DNA of 64,000 nt. Origin: Deinococcales bacterium. GTDB lineage: Bacteria; Deinococcota; Deinococci; Deinococcales; JAAFIG01. Made by a program: the position numbers and the translations under genes. Each line of letters opens with the position of its first letter. The first letter of the stretch is position 1. Shown piece by piece: positions 17,998-26,339 of this stretch. Location of the stretch: assembly GCA_013298595.1 (NCBI GenBank), contig JAAFIG010000005.1:97544-161543 (forward strand), read 5' to 3'. The notes below the pieces were generated by a model. It did no database searches, was not told the origin of the DNA, and saw only the letters and a program-made list of their open reading frames with translations.

Positions 17998-18026
17998 GGT
18001 AGCGTTCTTAGTTTAGAACTGCTACC
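17998..18026 (+). promoter_or_regulatory. Hairpin just before the osmoprotectant-binding protein gene
   Basis: GGTAGC pairs with GCTACC, extended by TTCT/AGAA after a mismatch, ending two bases before the AAGGAG ribosome-binding site of the next gene. It could stabilise the mRNA or affect translation; there is no U-run, so it is not a terminator. Confidence 0.45.
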
Positions 18027-18039
18027 CAAGGAGTCTCTT

Positions 18040-18969
18040 ATGAAAAAGCAACGATTACAAAGTTTAGGTGCATTGATGGCATTAGCCTTGGTTAGTCTTG
18101 CCTTGGCACAAAAAGGAACAGTGACTGTTGGTAGTAAACTCGATAGCGAAGGACAAGTCCTTGGACAAATGATGAGCTTAGTGCTCGAGAATGCAGGTTT
18201 CCAAGTCAAACGCCAAATTCCAACAGGTAATACCTTTGTCACCCGCAAAGCTTTGCTCGAGGGAGCAATTGATATTTACCCTGAGTACACGGGTAGTGCG
18301 ATTGGAAATTTTTTTAAAGGACAAAAAATCGCTGATGGTACAGCCCAAAACGCCAGTCGTTCGTATGCAACGGTCAAAGCTTTCGATCAGCGTTTAAATA
18401 ATATTGTTTGGCTCGAGCGGGCACCAGCTAATAATACGTTTGCTATTGCTATTCCAAATGCGCTTGCCAGTAAAGAAAAAATTAAATCCTTGATCGATTT
18501 TTCAAGGTATGTCAATGCAGGTGGTTTGGTGCGTTTGGTTGCCAGTCAAGAATTTTTTGAACGCGATGATGCGTTACCAAGTTTTGAGAAAACATATGGG
18601 TTTAAACTTAAAGCTGATCAGAAAATCACCCTTGCCAATGCCACACCAGCCCAGACCCAACAAGCTGTTGCTCAAGCCACAGGTGGCGCAAATGCAGCCA
18701 TGGCATATGGTACAGATGGCACTTTGGATGCGCTTGGTTTAATTGCTATGACCGACCCTAAAGGTGCTCAGCCTGTGTACCAACCTGCCCCAACTGTTCG
18801 TGGTGCACTGATTAAGCAATACCCCGAAATTGCTGGTTTGCTCAATCCAGTCTTTAGAGGCTTAACATTGCCTGTGTTACAAAACTTAAATCGTCAAATA
18901 GATGTGGATGGTAAACCACCACTCGAGGTTGCCAAAGCGTACTTAAAGAGCAAAGGCTTTATTAAGTAA
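18040..18969 (+). CDS. Glycine betaine/choline-type ABC transporter binding protein
   Basis: Extracytoplasmic solute-binding protein of the OpuAC/OsmF (quaternary amine) family, 309 residues. A signal peptide covers residues 1-23. The mature protein shows VTVGSKLDSEGQVLGQM, an IDIYPEYTGSAIGNF segment typical of glycine betaine/choline binders, and a late GTDGTLDALGLIAMTDPKG segment. A good AAGGAG precedes ATG 18040. No permease or ATPase gene is adjacent and a terminator follows, so its partners must be encoded elsewhere. Confidence 0.87.
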   Translation: MKKQRLQSLGALMALALVSLALAQKGTVTVGSKLDSEGQVLGQMMSLVLENAGFQVKRQIPTGNTFVTRKALLEGAIDIYPEYTGSAIGNFFKGQKIADGTAQNASRSYATVKAFDQRLNNIVWLERAPANNTFAIAIPNALASKEKIKSLIDFSRYVNAGGLVRLVASQEFFERDDALPSFEKTYGFKLKADQKITLANATPAQTQQAVAQATGGANAAMAYGTDGTLDALGLIAMTDPKGAQPVYQPAPTVRGALIKQYPEIAGLLNPVFRGLTLPVLQNLNRQIDVDGKPPLEVAKAYLKSKGFIK

Positions 18970-18976
18970 AAGCCGA

Positions 18977-19016
18977 AAACTCGAGGACAGTGTTTAACTG
19001 TCCTCGAGTTTTTTTA
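18977..19016. terminator. Bidirectional terminator between convergent genes
   Basis: Stem AAACTCGAGGACAG / CTGTCCTCGAGTTT (14 bp) with a 7-base loop and a T-run on the plus strand and A's before it. It serves both the binding-protein gene and the leftward purA gene. CTCGAG occurs in both arms. Confidence 0.93.
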
Positions 19017-19029
19017 GGCTTCAGGGGTG

Positions 19030-20244
19030 TTATGTCCAACTGACATGCCCAAAAGTTTCAGCTCGAGATTGTCCCGTTCCAAAAATAACCACTGGGCAAT
19101 TGACTAATTCTTCAATACGAGCAATATATTTTAAGACAGCAGTGGGTAAATCCTCACGGCGTTCAATGCCATCTAAGCGCCCCCAACCATCCATTTGCTC
19201 GAGAATAGCATTGCCGTTTTCATCGTGGTCTATACCCAATTGGATTTTATCAAAACCCGATAAAAAATCGAGTTTCGTTAAGGCAATACCATCAAAACCA
19301 TTGACATCCACAGCATATTTGACGAGTTTGGTATCAAACCAACCCATGCGTCTTGGTCTGCCAGTAGTCGTGCCGTACTCTGCCCCAGGAGCATCACGTT
19401 CACCTCGTAAACGATGCTCGAGATCACCAAAAACTTCGGTGGGGAATGGTCCGTGCCCAACTCTGGAAGTAAAGGCTTTTGCCACGCCATACACTTTGTT
19501 AATGTGCTTATGGTTGACCCCTGCACCAATCAGAATGCCACCGACTGTTGGATGACTCGAGGTAACAAAAGGGTAAGTACCATAATTTAAGTCAAGCAAA
19601 GTGGCTTGTGCCCCTTCAAATAACACATTTTTATTCTGGTTTAAGGCATCACGTAGCATCGAACCAGTATCGTGGATAAATGGTGCCAGAATTTCTCGAG
19701 CTTCAAGCATATGTGGCAAAGCCGCTTCGACATTCTTCCAACCCACTTCGGCAGTGCTGTTTGGTTTGGCTTCGATTAAACGCTCGAGCCGTTCGCGTAA
19801 AACACTATCCGAGAGAATATCGCCTGTGCGGATACCAATACGCCGAGCGCGGTCTGCATAAGCAGGTCCTATGCCTCGACCTGTTGTGCCAACAAAATCG
19901 TTTTTGCCATCCACATGTTTATGGTGTGGTAAAACCAAATGAGCACGGTCGGAAACATAAACTTCAGGGTTTAAACCGTGCGCTTTTAAGTAAGCCAATT
20001 CTTCTTTAAACTTGAACGGATCAATCACTAAGCCGTCACCAAGAACAATTTTTACACCAGGGCGGACAGCGCCAGCTGGGAACAAATTAAGCTTAAAAAC
20101 CACATCGGGTAAAACAATGGTATGTCCAGCATTTGCTCCACCAGAGTAGCGCACAACAAAATGTGCGTCTGGTGCTAAGAAATCTGTGACTTTACCTTTA
20201 CCTTCATCGCCCCACTGAGCGCCAATTATTGCAATTCCAGGCAT
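19030..20244 (-). CDS. purA: Adenylosuccinate synthetase
   Basis: Catalyses the GTP-dependent joining of IMP and aspartate to adenylosuccinate, the first committed step to AMP. The 404-residue protein has the P-loop-like GAQWGDEGKGK (8-18), GGANAGHTI (about 35-43), TTGRGIGPAYADRARR (about 119-134), EGAQATLLD and YGTTTGRPRRMGW motifs. It is slightly shorter than the common 420-430 residues. ATG 20244 is preceded by TAGGAG. It is monocistronic, with a hairpin and T-run in its leader (20272-20294) that suggests attenuation. Confidence 0.95.
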   Translation of the reverse strand: MPGIAIIGAQWGDEGKGKVTDFLAPDAHFVVRYSGGANAGHTIVLPDVVFKLNLFPAGAVRPGVKIVLGDGLVIDPFKFKEELAYLKAHGLNPEVYVSDRAHLVLPHHKHVDGKNDFVGTTGRGIGPAYADRARRIGIRTGDILSDSVLRERLERLIEAKPNSTAEVGWKNVEAALPHMLEAREILAPFIHDTGSMLRDALNQNKNVLFEGAQATLLDLNYGTYPFVTSSHPTVGGILIGAGVNHKHINKVYGVAKAFTSRVGHGPFPTEVFGDLEHRLRGERDAPGAEYGTTTGRPRRMGWFDTKLVKYAVDVNGFDGIALTKLDFLSGFDKIQLGIDHDENGNAILEQMDGWGRLDGIERREDLPTAVLKYIARIEELVNCPVVIFGTGQSRAETFGHVSWT

Positions 20245-20271
20245 GAATAACTCCTATTGCCTTGCGCCCAT

Positions 20272-20294
20272 AAAAAAACGGCGCGAAGCACCGT
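20272..20294 (-). terminator. Attenuator-like hairpin in the purA leader
   Basis: On the minus strand ACGGTGC pairs with GCGCCGT around a 3-base loop, followed by seven T's, 28 bases before the purA start. It follows the candidate promoter at 20349-20376, so it would end transcription before purA unless an alternative fold forms. Confidence 0.6.
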
Positions 20295-20348
20295 AAGTCA
20301 GTGTACCCCGAAACAGCCTAGGATATTCAAGTATTTGTCTAGGATTTT

Positions 20349-20376
20349 GTTTTAAAAACCGATACAAAATTGTCAA
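20349..20376 (-). promoter_or_regulatory. Candidate purA promoter
   Basis: Minus-strand TTGACA (20376-20371) with TAAAAC (20354-20349) after a 16-base spacer. The -35 is perfect; the -10 matches four of six positions. Its position upstream of the attenuator hairpin is consistent with an approximately 100-base leader. Confidence 0.45.
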
Positions 20377-20405
20377 TTGCTTTGTACCACAGGGTAAAAC
20401 AATAG

Positions 20406-20432
20406 AGATTGGGCTGCGTTCAAACCCAATCT
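20406..20432 (-). terminator. Hairpin between purA leader and the CxxCH-protein gene
   Basis: AGATTGGG / CCCAATCT, 8-bp stem with an 11-base loop, just after the leftward gene ending at 20442. The minus strand continues into a moderately T-rich tract, so it is a probable terminator for that gene. Confidence 0.55.
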
Positions 20433-20441
20433 TTGTGTATT

Positions 20442-20861
20442 TTACTTGGCTTTAAACTGTATAACCCCACCTGATTTTTTTAAACTGGCTTGTAAAGCAG
20501 CTACTGTTTGTTTAGGTTTACTGCTGGCATTACCAGGGGCTGTTTTAGCAAATACCTCGAGCACATCTGCGTAGCCATCTTTATCTGAATCTGTATTGGC
20601 TTTTAAAGCCTCGAGTAATGCCACACCAATATTGCCGCCATTGGCACGCAAATATTGGTTAACGTTCGCACCAAAGGCATTAAAATTTCGCCCTCCAGAA
20701 GCACTCTGATGACAAAATTGGCAAGTTGTCAGGTTAGGCACGGCTTGTAATTTATACTGCTCAATCATTTGTAAGCGAAAAGCGTTTTTGGCGCTTGCTG
20801 GCATGAATAAACTTAAACCAGCCACTGCAACCACGACTAAACCATGAATTGGTTTTAACAT
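20442..20861 (-). CDS. Secreted CxxCH protein with DxDxDG calcium-like motif
   Basis: A 139-residue protein with a signal peptide (MLKPIHGLVVVAVAG..., cleavage near ASA-KNAF). A single CQFCH haem-binding motif follows (about residue 47), then NTDSDKDGYADVLE (about 93-106), a calcium-binding loop as in thrombospondin type 3 or dockerin repeats. It may be a small cytochrome c-like protein on the outer face of the membrane. I chose ATG 20861 because the longer frame lacks a signal-like start. No maturation or partner genes are adjacent. Confidence 0.72.
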   Translation of the reverse strand: MLKPIHGLVVVAVAGLSLFMPASAKNAFRLQMIEQYKLQAVPNLTTCQFCHQSASGGRNFNAFGANVNQYLRANGGNIGVALLEALKANTDSDKDGYADVLEVFAKTAPGNASSKPKQTVAALQASLKKSGGVIQFKAK

Positions 20862-20994
20862 CTTTAAATTATGACAGTTCAATATGAATTTGTGATGGAA
20901 AGAACATTGATAAATGATTGTTTTTTGGCTCGAGCTAAAAGATTTGACAAAAAATCTAATTTAGACATAAAATAAACACCTAAAGGAGAAAACC

Positions 20995-21444
20995 ATGTCT
21001 TACCCAGCTCAGGAATACAGCGATGCTTTCCTCAATCACCGTCAACCACTGCTCGAATTGCTCGAGAAAATCCCTGATGACCAAAGTCATTTTACAATTT
21101 ATAATGGTGGGCTGAGCCTAGTGAATCAGATCAACCAATTGCTTGGTTTTGATAACAGTGTACTCGAAGCCTTAACGCAACAAACACAACCTGCACCAAA
21201 CTACACTGCTCTCTCAAACGCCTTGGCACACTTAAAAATCAATACGCCACAAATTGCTGAATTACTGGCTGCCCTACCCAAAACAAACCTCGATGCCAAT
21301 TTGACCATCGAAGGTGAAACCCGCAAAATCTACCAATGGCTCGACTTTGTTCGTGAACACGAAATTCATCACAAAGGACAACTCTGGATGGCAGCTAGAA
21401 TGTTAAAAATTGAACCGCCATACTATATTAAAATGGAAAGCTAA
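20995..21444 (+). CDS. DinB family protein
   Basis: A 149-residue DinB/YfiT-like four-helix protein, with the C-terminal DFVREHEIHHKGQLWM motif supplying metal-binding histidines. The N-terminal histidine expected near residue 50 in metal-binding DinB proteins is not apparent (INQLLGFDN), so the metal site may be incomplete. It has a strong AAGGAG site before ATG. The regulator gene at 21465 begins 20 bases after its stop; the two may be co-transcribed. Confidence 0.82.
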   Translation: MSYPAQEYSDAFLNHRQPLLELLEKIPDDQSHFTIYNGGLSLVNQINQLLGFDNSVLEALTQQTQPAPNYTALSNALAHLKINTPQIAELLAALPKTNLDANLTIEGETRKIYQWLDFVREHEIHHKGQLWMAARMLKIEPPYYIKMES

Positions 21445-21464
21445 AACAGCGTAAAATAAGAAAT

Positions 21465-22100
21465 ATGTCAACCAGAATTACGCGTCTCGAGAAGCAATAC
21501 CAACAAATCCTACCCATCTGCGAAAGTCTGGCAGCTTGGCTACACCCACATGCCGAAATTGTCATTCATGACCTCGAGACCGATACAGTGGTACGCATTT
21601 GGAATAATTTCTCGAAACGCAAAATTGGCGAACCTAGCCTTATCGCCGAGGAAATTCAACTCGAGGAAACCCAAGATGTTTACGGACCCTACGAACGCAC
21701 AAACTGGGATGGCAAACGCTTAAAAAGTATCAGCAGTGTTATTAAAGACCATACGGGAAAACGCATCGGGTTGCTGTGCATGAACTTAGATATCTCGAGC
21801 TTTGATGCACTCCAAAACTTCCTCGAGGCTTTTACCAGCACCACCAGTGCCATACCAGCAGCCTTAATCGAACACGACTGGCGCGAACAAATTCACCAAA
21901 CGCTCAGTACATATTTGCAGCAACAAAGCACTACTTTGAATGCCTTGACTCGAGAACAAAAAATACAAGCTGTTCGTTACCTAGACCAGCAACACTTATT
22001 CGCCACAAGAAACGCCGCACAGCACGTTGCCCAAATTCTAGAAGTCTCGAGGGCAACTGTGTATAACTGGCTAAACGCATCTCGAGAAACAAAATCCTAA
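21465..22100 (+). CDS. YheO/DauR-like PAS and helix-turn-helix regulator
   Basis: A 211-residue regulator with an N-terminal YheO-type PAS domain (about 15-120; AEIVIHDLETDTVVRIWNNFSKRKIGEPS) and a C-terminal helix-turn-helix (about 165-205; AQHVAQILEVSRATVYNWLNAS). The best studied relative, DauR of Pseudomonas, controls D-arginine catabolism. Downstream lie an aminotransferase and an ornithine-cyclodeaminase-family dehydrogenase, the latter resembling DauB, so control of an amino-acid conversion is likely. No operator was identified. Confidence 0.85.
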   Translation: MSTRITRLEKQYQQILPICESLAAWLHPHAEIVIHDLETDTVVRIWNNFSKRKIGEPSLIAEEIQLEETQDVYGPYERTNWDGKRLKSISSVIKDHTGKRIGLLCMNLDISSFDALQNFLEAFTSTTSAIPAALIEHDWREQIHQTLSTYLQQQSTTLNALTREQKIQAVRYLDQQHLFATRNAAQHVAQILEVSRATVYNWLNASRETKS

Positions 22101-22112
22101 TTCCTGCAACTC

Positions 22113-22139
22113 GTAGTGGCAAGGTGTGCCTTGCCCAAC
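22113..22139. repeat. Small GC-rich palindrome after the regulator gene
   Basis: GTAGTGGCAAGGTGTGCCTTGCCCAAC contains GGCAAGG/CCTTGCC arms around a 4-base loop. It is similar in layout to palindromes at 13034, 16113 and 36974. Confidence 0.5.
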
Positions 22140-22224
22140 CTCAAGAACTACCCATTATGTTGTTTTTTGGTTTTTGAGACAATGCAGACTGATTGTGTTT
22201 AAGGCACAGAAATAGGGGAGACTT

Positions 22225-23337
22225 ATGAAATTAAATACATTTAGAATCGAAAAATATTACGCAAAATACGAATTTACAGCCAAGTACATGCTCTCGAGTT
22301 CTGATGCTGAGTCGCGCAGTATTGCTGAGTTACTGGCTTTTGAACCTGATGCTCGAGAAAAATTTGATGCCTTGCGTTTAGGGTATACTGAGTCGGCTGG
22401 TGCGCCTGATTTGCGACAAACAATGGCTGGTATTTACGCCTCAGTCTCGAGTGATGATGTGCTGGTGATGTCCAGTGCTGAGGAAGGCATTTTTGTTTTT
22501 TACAATGCGCTTCTTACGGCTGGTGACCACGCGATTATCGAAACGCCGTGTTACGAATCGGGTTTTGAACTGGCTCGAGCAACAGGTGCTGATGTCAGTG
22601 CATGGCAACGCTATTTTGAAGATGGTTGGGTACATGATCTAACAGCACTCGAGAAATTGATTCGCCCCAATACCAAAGTGATATATCTCAATTCGCCATC
22701 AAATCCCACGGGTATCAATATGAAACTCGAGGTGATGCAAGCGGTGATGGATTTGGCTCGAGCTAATAACATTATTGTTCTCTGCGACGAAGTGTATCGT
22801 GAACTTGAACATGATTCAAAAACAATCATTCCAGCGGTTTGTGATCTATACGACAACGCTGTCTCGCTGGGTTCAATGTCAAAATCTTACGGCTTACCTG
22901 GCTTACGGCTTGGTTGGTTAGTGACAAAAAACGCTGCTTTACTCGAGAAATTCTTACATTTTAAGTGGTACACCACCATTTGTTCATCTGCACCATCAGA
23001 ATTCCTCAGCGATTTAGCGTTGCGGCATCGTCATATTTTACTTGAGCGTAACCGTAAGATTGTGCAACAGAATTTACCGTTACTCGAGGCTTTTTTGCAG
23101 CGTCAAGCGCATTTATTTACTTGGGTTAAACCCGATGCCAGCCCGATTGGTTTTCCCAAAGTGCATGGTGTAAAAAATGTTTACGATTTCTGTGAACAAA
23201 TTGTTGAAAATACGGGTGTTTTATTGCTTCCAGGTAGTGTTTACGATCAGCCAAATCATGTGCGTATGGGGTATGGTCGAGCCAATATGCCCGAAGCCCT
23301 TGGTATTCTCGAGTCGTACTTGGATGGCTTAAAGTGA
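22225..23337 (+). CDS. PLP-dependent aminotransferase, class I/II
   Basis: Fold-type I aminotransferase of 370 residues. It has YTESAGAPDLRQTMA (about 53-67), SPSNPTGIN (about 155), CDEVYRELEHDS (about 190) and the PLP-lysine motif SMSKSYGLPGLRLGW (about 217-231). The opening MKLNTFRIEKYYAKYEFTAKYMLSSSDAES and compact length resemble the group annotated as capreomycidine synthase-like or MalY-like; the substrate is unknown. It overlaps the next gene by four bases (GTGA), so the two enzymes probably act in the same pathway under the upstream regulator. Confidence 0.87.
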   Translation: MKLNTFRIEKYYAKYEFTAKYMLSSSDAESRSIAELLAFEPDAREKFDALRLGYTESAGAPDLRQTMAGIYASVSSDDVLVMSSAEEGIFVFYNALLTAGDHAIIETPCYESGFELARATGADVSAWQRYFEDGWVHDLTALEKLIRPNTKVIYLNSPSNPTGINMKLEVMQAVMDLARANNIIVLCDEVYRELEHDSKTIIPAVCDLYDNAVSLGSMSKSYGLPGLRLGWLVTKNAALLEKFLHFKWYTTICSSAPSEFLSDLALRHRHILLERNRKIVQQNLPLLEAFLQRQAHLFTWVKPDASPIGFPKVHGVKNVYDFCEQIVENTGVLLLPGSVYDQPNHVRMGYGRANMPEALGILESYLDGLK

Positions 23338-24251
23338 GAGTGATTTCAGCCCAAGAAATTGAAGTGGCTATGCAATTAGCAGACTTGGCTGCGCCATTAG
23401 AAAATGCGTTTAAGATGTTCTCGAGCGGTGACTCGAGTGGTTCGCTTGGTTTTTTACGCCCCAATGGTGGTGAAGTTCATATTAAAAGTGGCTTTATGCA
23501 AGGTAGTAACATCTTTGCTGTCAAAGTCTCGGCTGGTTTTGCCGCGAATGCTACCAAGGGCTTACCAATTTGGGACGGTGTTGTCATGGCATTTGATGCC
23601 AACACTGGTGCACCAATCGCACTGATTCAAGATGGTGGACTGCTGACTGATTGGCGTACTGCTATGGCTGGTGCTGTGGCGACTCGAGCCTTAGCCCGAA
23701 AAAATGCCCGTACCTTAGGTATTGCGGGCACTGGTATCCAAGGGTATTTTCAACCGCTGGCGCACGCTGCGATTCTCGAGTTTGACGAACTTTTGATCTG
23801 GGGTCGAAATGCTGACAAAGCAGACAACTTAAAAACAAAACTTGAAAAGCAACTCGGGGACAAAAAAATTAGAGTTTGTACAAGTCTCGAGGCATTGGTG
23901 CAACAAAGCGAGGTTCTGGTTACAGCCACCAGCAGCCTCGAGCCGATTATTCAAAGCGCATGGGTGCAAAATGGCACGCACATCACAGCCGTTGGTGCCG
24001 ACGATGAACATAAACGCGAACTCGAGTCAAGTTTAATACAGCGTGCCGATATTGTGGTGGTAGACTCGAGAAATGCCAACGAAAAATACGGAGACTTAAA
24101 AGATTCGCCGATACAAGTGCTAGAACTTGGTGAAATTCTTGAGCAACCAGAACTTGGTCGCAAATCAGATCGGCAAATTACGATAGCCAAACTGATTGGG
24201 TTAGGTGTTCAAGATTTAGCTGCGGTGGAAATATTGCTCGAGAAACTCTAA
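23334..24251 (+). CDS. Ornithine cyclodeaminase/mu-crystallin family dehydrogenase
   Basis: NAD(P)-dependent amino or imino acid oxidoreductase, 305 residues. Features are the KVSAGFAANATKGLP substrate loop (about 65), GLLTDWRTAMAGAVATRALAR (about 103-123), the dinucleotide-binding GIAGTGIQGYFQPLA (about 128-142) and ITAVGADDEHKRELE (about 222). Family members include ornithine cyclodeaminase, alanine dehydrogenase and DauB arginine dehydrogenase. Translation starts at GTG inside the aminotransferase stop. Its 3' end overlaps the convergent methyltransferase gene by four bases. Confidence 0.88.
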   Translation: MRVISAQEIEVAMQLADLAAPLENAFKMFSSGDSSGSLGFLRPNGGEVHIKSGFMQGSNIFAVKVSAGFAANATKGLPIWDGVVMAFDANTGAPIALIQDGGLLTDWRTAMAGAVATRALARKNARTLGIAGTGIQGYFQPLAHAAILEFDELLIWGRNADKADNLKTKLEKQLGDKKIRVCTSLEALVQQSEVLVTATSSLEPIIQSAWVQNGTHITAVGADDEHKRELESSLIQRADIVVVDSRNANEKYGDLKDSPIQVLELGEILEQPELGRKSDRQITIAKLIGLGVQDLAAVEILLEKL

Positions 24252-25009
24252 GTGTGGATGGCATATAACAAAAGGCTTCCTGCTACACCCAGATTTAACG
24301 AATCGGTATTGGCTTGCATTGGAATTCGCACAAAATCGGTGCAAAGTTCGCGTTGTACTTGGCTTAACCCTGCACGTTCCTCACCAAGCATCAAAAATGT
24401 TGGCTGAGGATAAGCAAATTCCTGAAAACCCATTGTGCCATCAGGTGAAGCACCAATGGCACAAAAACCATTTTGCTCGAGAAATTTCTTCAATTGCACA
24501 GGACTGGCACGAACAAATTTTTGTTGATAAATTCCACCCATTGAAGCTCGGACTGTGGCAGGCGCAAACGGCTCGATACTCTGTTCGAGTAAAATAAAAC
24601 CTGTATTGCCAGCGGCATTCGCACTGCGAATTAGCGTGCCAAAATTGCCAGCATTACGAATCTGATGGAGCACAATCCAACTCGAGTCTGAGGCATAGAC
24701 GGCTTTAAGACTTTGTATTTGTTGCTCGAGAACTGCCGCAATTCCAGAAGCACGTTCAGTCTGACTAAATACTCTGAATTCTTCAGGCGAGACACGAATC
24801 ACTAGGGCTTTGTTTACTTGTATGTACTGGCGAACCTCACTGGATTGACAAAGTTTTTTGCAATACAAAATCACTCGAGCCTGAAACGGATGTTCGCTGG
24901 CTCGTAAGAAATTTCGGATTCCTTCAACAAAAAATAAGCGCTTCTGATCTCGAGTAACTCGGTTAGTTTGCAAATGCTTAACCAAAGAAAAAATAGCTTC
25001 CTTGGTCAT
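24248..25009 (-). CDS. TrmH/SpoU family RNA 2'-O-methyltransferase
   Basis: SPOUT-fold methyltransferase of 253 residues that methylates ribose in rRNA or tRNA. An N-terminal RNA-binding substrate domain (1-100) precedes the SPOUT domain with its motifs IRNAGNFGTLIRSANAAG (about 116), MLGEERAGLS (about 210) and SLNLGVAGSLLLYA (about 236), which form the trefoil knot. It has no functional link to its convergent neighbour. The target nucleotide cannot be told from sequence. Confidence 0.9.
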   Translation of the reverse strand: MTKEAIFSLVKHLQTNRVTRDQKRLFFVEGIRNFLRASEHPFQARVILYCKKLCQSSEVRQYIQVNKALVIRVSPEEFRVFSQTERASGIAAVLEQQIQSLKAVYASDSSWIVLHQIRNAGNFGTLIRSANAAGNTGFILLEQSIEPFAPATVRASMGGIYQQKFVRASPVQLKKFLEQNGFCAIGASPDGTMGFQEFAYPQPTFLMLGEERAGLSQVQRELCTDFVRIPMQANTDSLNLGVAGSLLLYAIHT

Positions 25010-25082
25010 GCTCCTTGTGGTGTTACAGATGGATTTGACATTGCTTTAGCCTAAAATGCTTGGCAAAGGAATACAAGATAAG

Positions 25083-25118
25083 AGAAATGGCGTACCCATA
25101 GGCACGCCATTTCTTTGT
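25083..25118 (-). terminator. Terminator downstream of a serine hydrolase gene
   Basis: Perfect 11-bp stem AGAAATGGCGT / ACGCCATTTCT with a 10-base loop immediately after the leftward gene ending at 25121; the minus strand continues CTCTTAT. It also carries TTT on the plus strand and could act both ways. Confidence 0.7.
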
Positions 25119-25120
25119 GA

Positions 25121-26275
25121 TTATCTAAACAGTGCTTCGGTGCTTGGTTCACGTAACAACATTTTCAGGATTTGTACAAAATTCTTGTTATTCTGATCGC
25201 TCACGGCTGTGTTTGCCATAATTACAGCCCCGAATTTGGTTTTTGGATTCCAATACAAGTAACAAGCTGCGCCTGGATCGCCACCAGCATGTCCAAGCAA
25301 ACCAGATTTAAACGCTACAAAAATGCCTTGCAAGTTATCGGGGGTAGCATCAGAAAATTGTGGCTTGAGCATTGAACGCACTGTTTTAACCTCGAGTAAT
25401 TGTTTATTGGCATACATACCATCGTTCATCAGCATAATCAGAAACTTAGCCATATCATTAACACTCGAGCGCAACTGCCCATCGGGGTATGTTGGGTAGC
25501 CATAATGGGTTAATGTTGGGTAATCGCTATCGTAAGGGAAAGCAATTTGTTCAAGACTCGAGAAATCGCGTAAAAACCAATGCGAGTTTTTCATACCAAG
25601 CGGAGCCAGTACATTCTGCTCGGAGTACGCAGCGAAATCCATACCAGTTTGCACCTCGAGAATATAGGCAGCTAATCCAATGGCAATGTTGCTGTAAATA
25701 AATTTTTCACCCGGTTTGCTAGTGGCAAAATTGAGCGTAGCATCAAACCTCGAGCCTGTGGTGGTGAAATAACTTTTTAAGAAATCACCTAATTTAATCG
25801 GGCTATCACCAGTGCCATAACTGGCTTCGAGAATCTTTTTGTTATCCACTAAACCCGAAGTATGCGTGGCTAAATGCCGTAAGGTGATTTTTCCAGCAAC
25901 TCGAGGATTTTTGATTTCAAAAGGCAAGTACGAATTGATATCGGCATCCAAGTCGAGCTTACCTGCCTCAACTGCTTTCATGATGGTGACACCCGTAACC
26001 AGTTTACTGACCGAAGCGATGATAAATGGTGAATCTGCTGTGACAGGGAGTTTACTTTCCTTATTTAAGACACCGTAACCTTTGCTAAAAACCAATTTGT
26101 TATCTAAAGTAATTGCCACGGCAAAACCAGGGAATTGAGCCGATTGAACCTCTTTACTTAACCAAGCATCCAGTTCGGTAACGCTTTTTGGGGTATTGGT
26201 TTGAGGTGCACAAGCACTGATAAAAGCAGCAAAGAGACTCGAGACGGCAAGCATGGCTTTCTTTGTCATATTCAT
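25121..26275 (-). CDS. Beta-lactamase-family serine hydrolase lipoprotein
   Basis: A 384-residue penicillin-binding-protein-like serine hydrolase (beta-lactamase/transpeptidase-like, class C type). An N-terminal signal ends in a lipobox-like FISAC near residue 22. The nucleophile motif SVSK (about 91-94) and the YSN motif (about 196) are present, and GHAGGDPGA (about 327) takes the place of the KTG element. Such proteins are often D-aminopeptidases or esterases. It is divergent from a winged-helix regulator, with a perfect palindrome between them, so it is probably that regulator's target. Confidence 0.85.
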   Translation of the reverse strand: MNMTKKAMLAVSSLFAAFISACAPQTNTPKSVTELDAWLSKEVQSAQFPGFAVAITLDNKLVFSKGYGVLNKESKLPVTADSPFIIASVSKLVTGVTIMKAVEAGKLDLDADINSYLPFEIKNPRVAGKITLRHLATHTSGLVDNKKILEASYGTGDSPIKLGDFLKSYFTTTGSRFDATLNFATSKPGEKFIYSNIAIGLAAYILEVQTGMDFAAYSEQNVLAPLGMKNSHWFLRDFSSLEQIAFPYDSDYPTLTHYGYPTYPDGQLRSSVNDMAKFLIMLMNDGMYANKQLLEVKTVRSMLKPQFSDATPDNLQGIFVAFKSGLLGHAGGDPGAACYLYWNPKTKFGAVIMANTAVSDQNNKNFVQILKMLLREPSTEALFR

Positions 26276-26296
26276 AATGTTAGTATGCCTAGGGTG

Positions 26297-26328
26297 CTAC
26301 TCAAATTGTCACTGCTAAATTTGAGTAG
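26297..26328. promoter_or_regulatory. Operator-like palindrome between divergent genes
   Basis: Perfect 11-bp inverted repeat CTACTCAAATT / AATTTGAGTAG separated by 10 bases. It ends 11 bases before the start of the regulator gene at 26340 and lies 22 bases from the divergent serine hydrolase start. Spacing fits a dimeric winged-helix protein or a hairpin in the regulator's leader. Confidence 0.6.
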
Positions 26329-26339
26329 GATACGATTGC

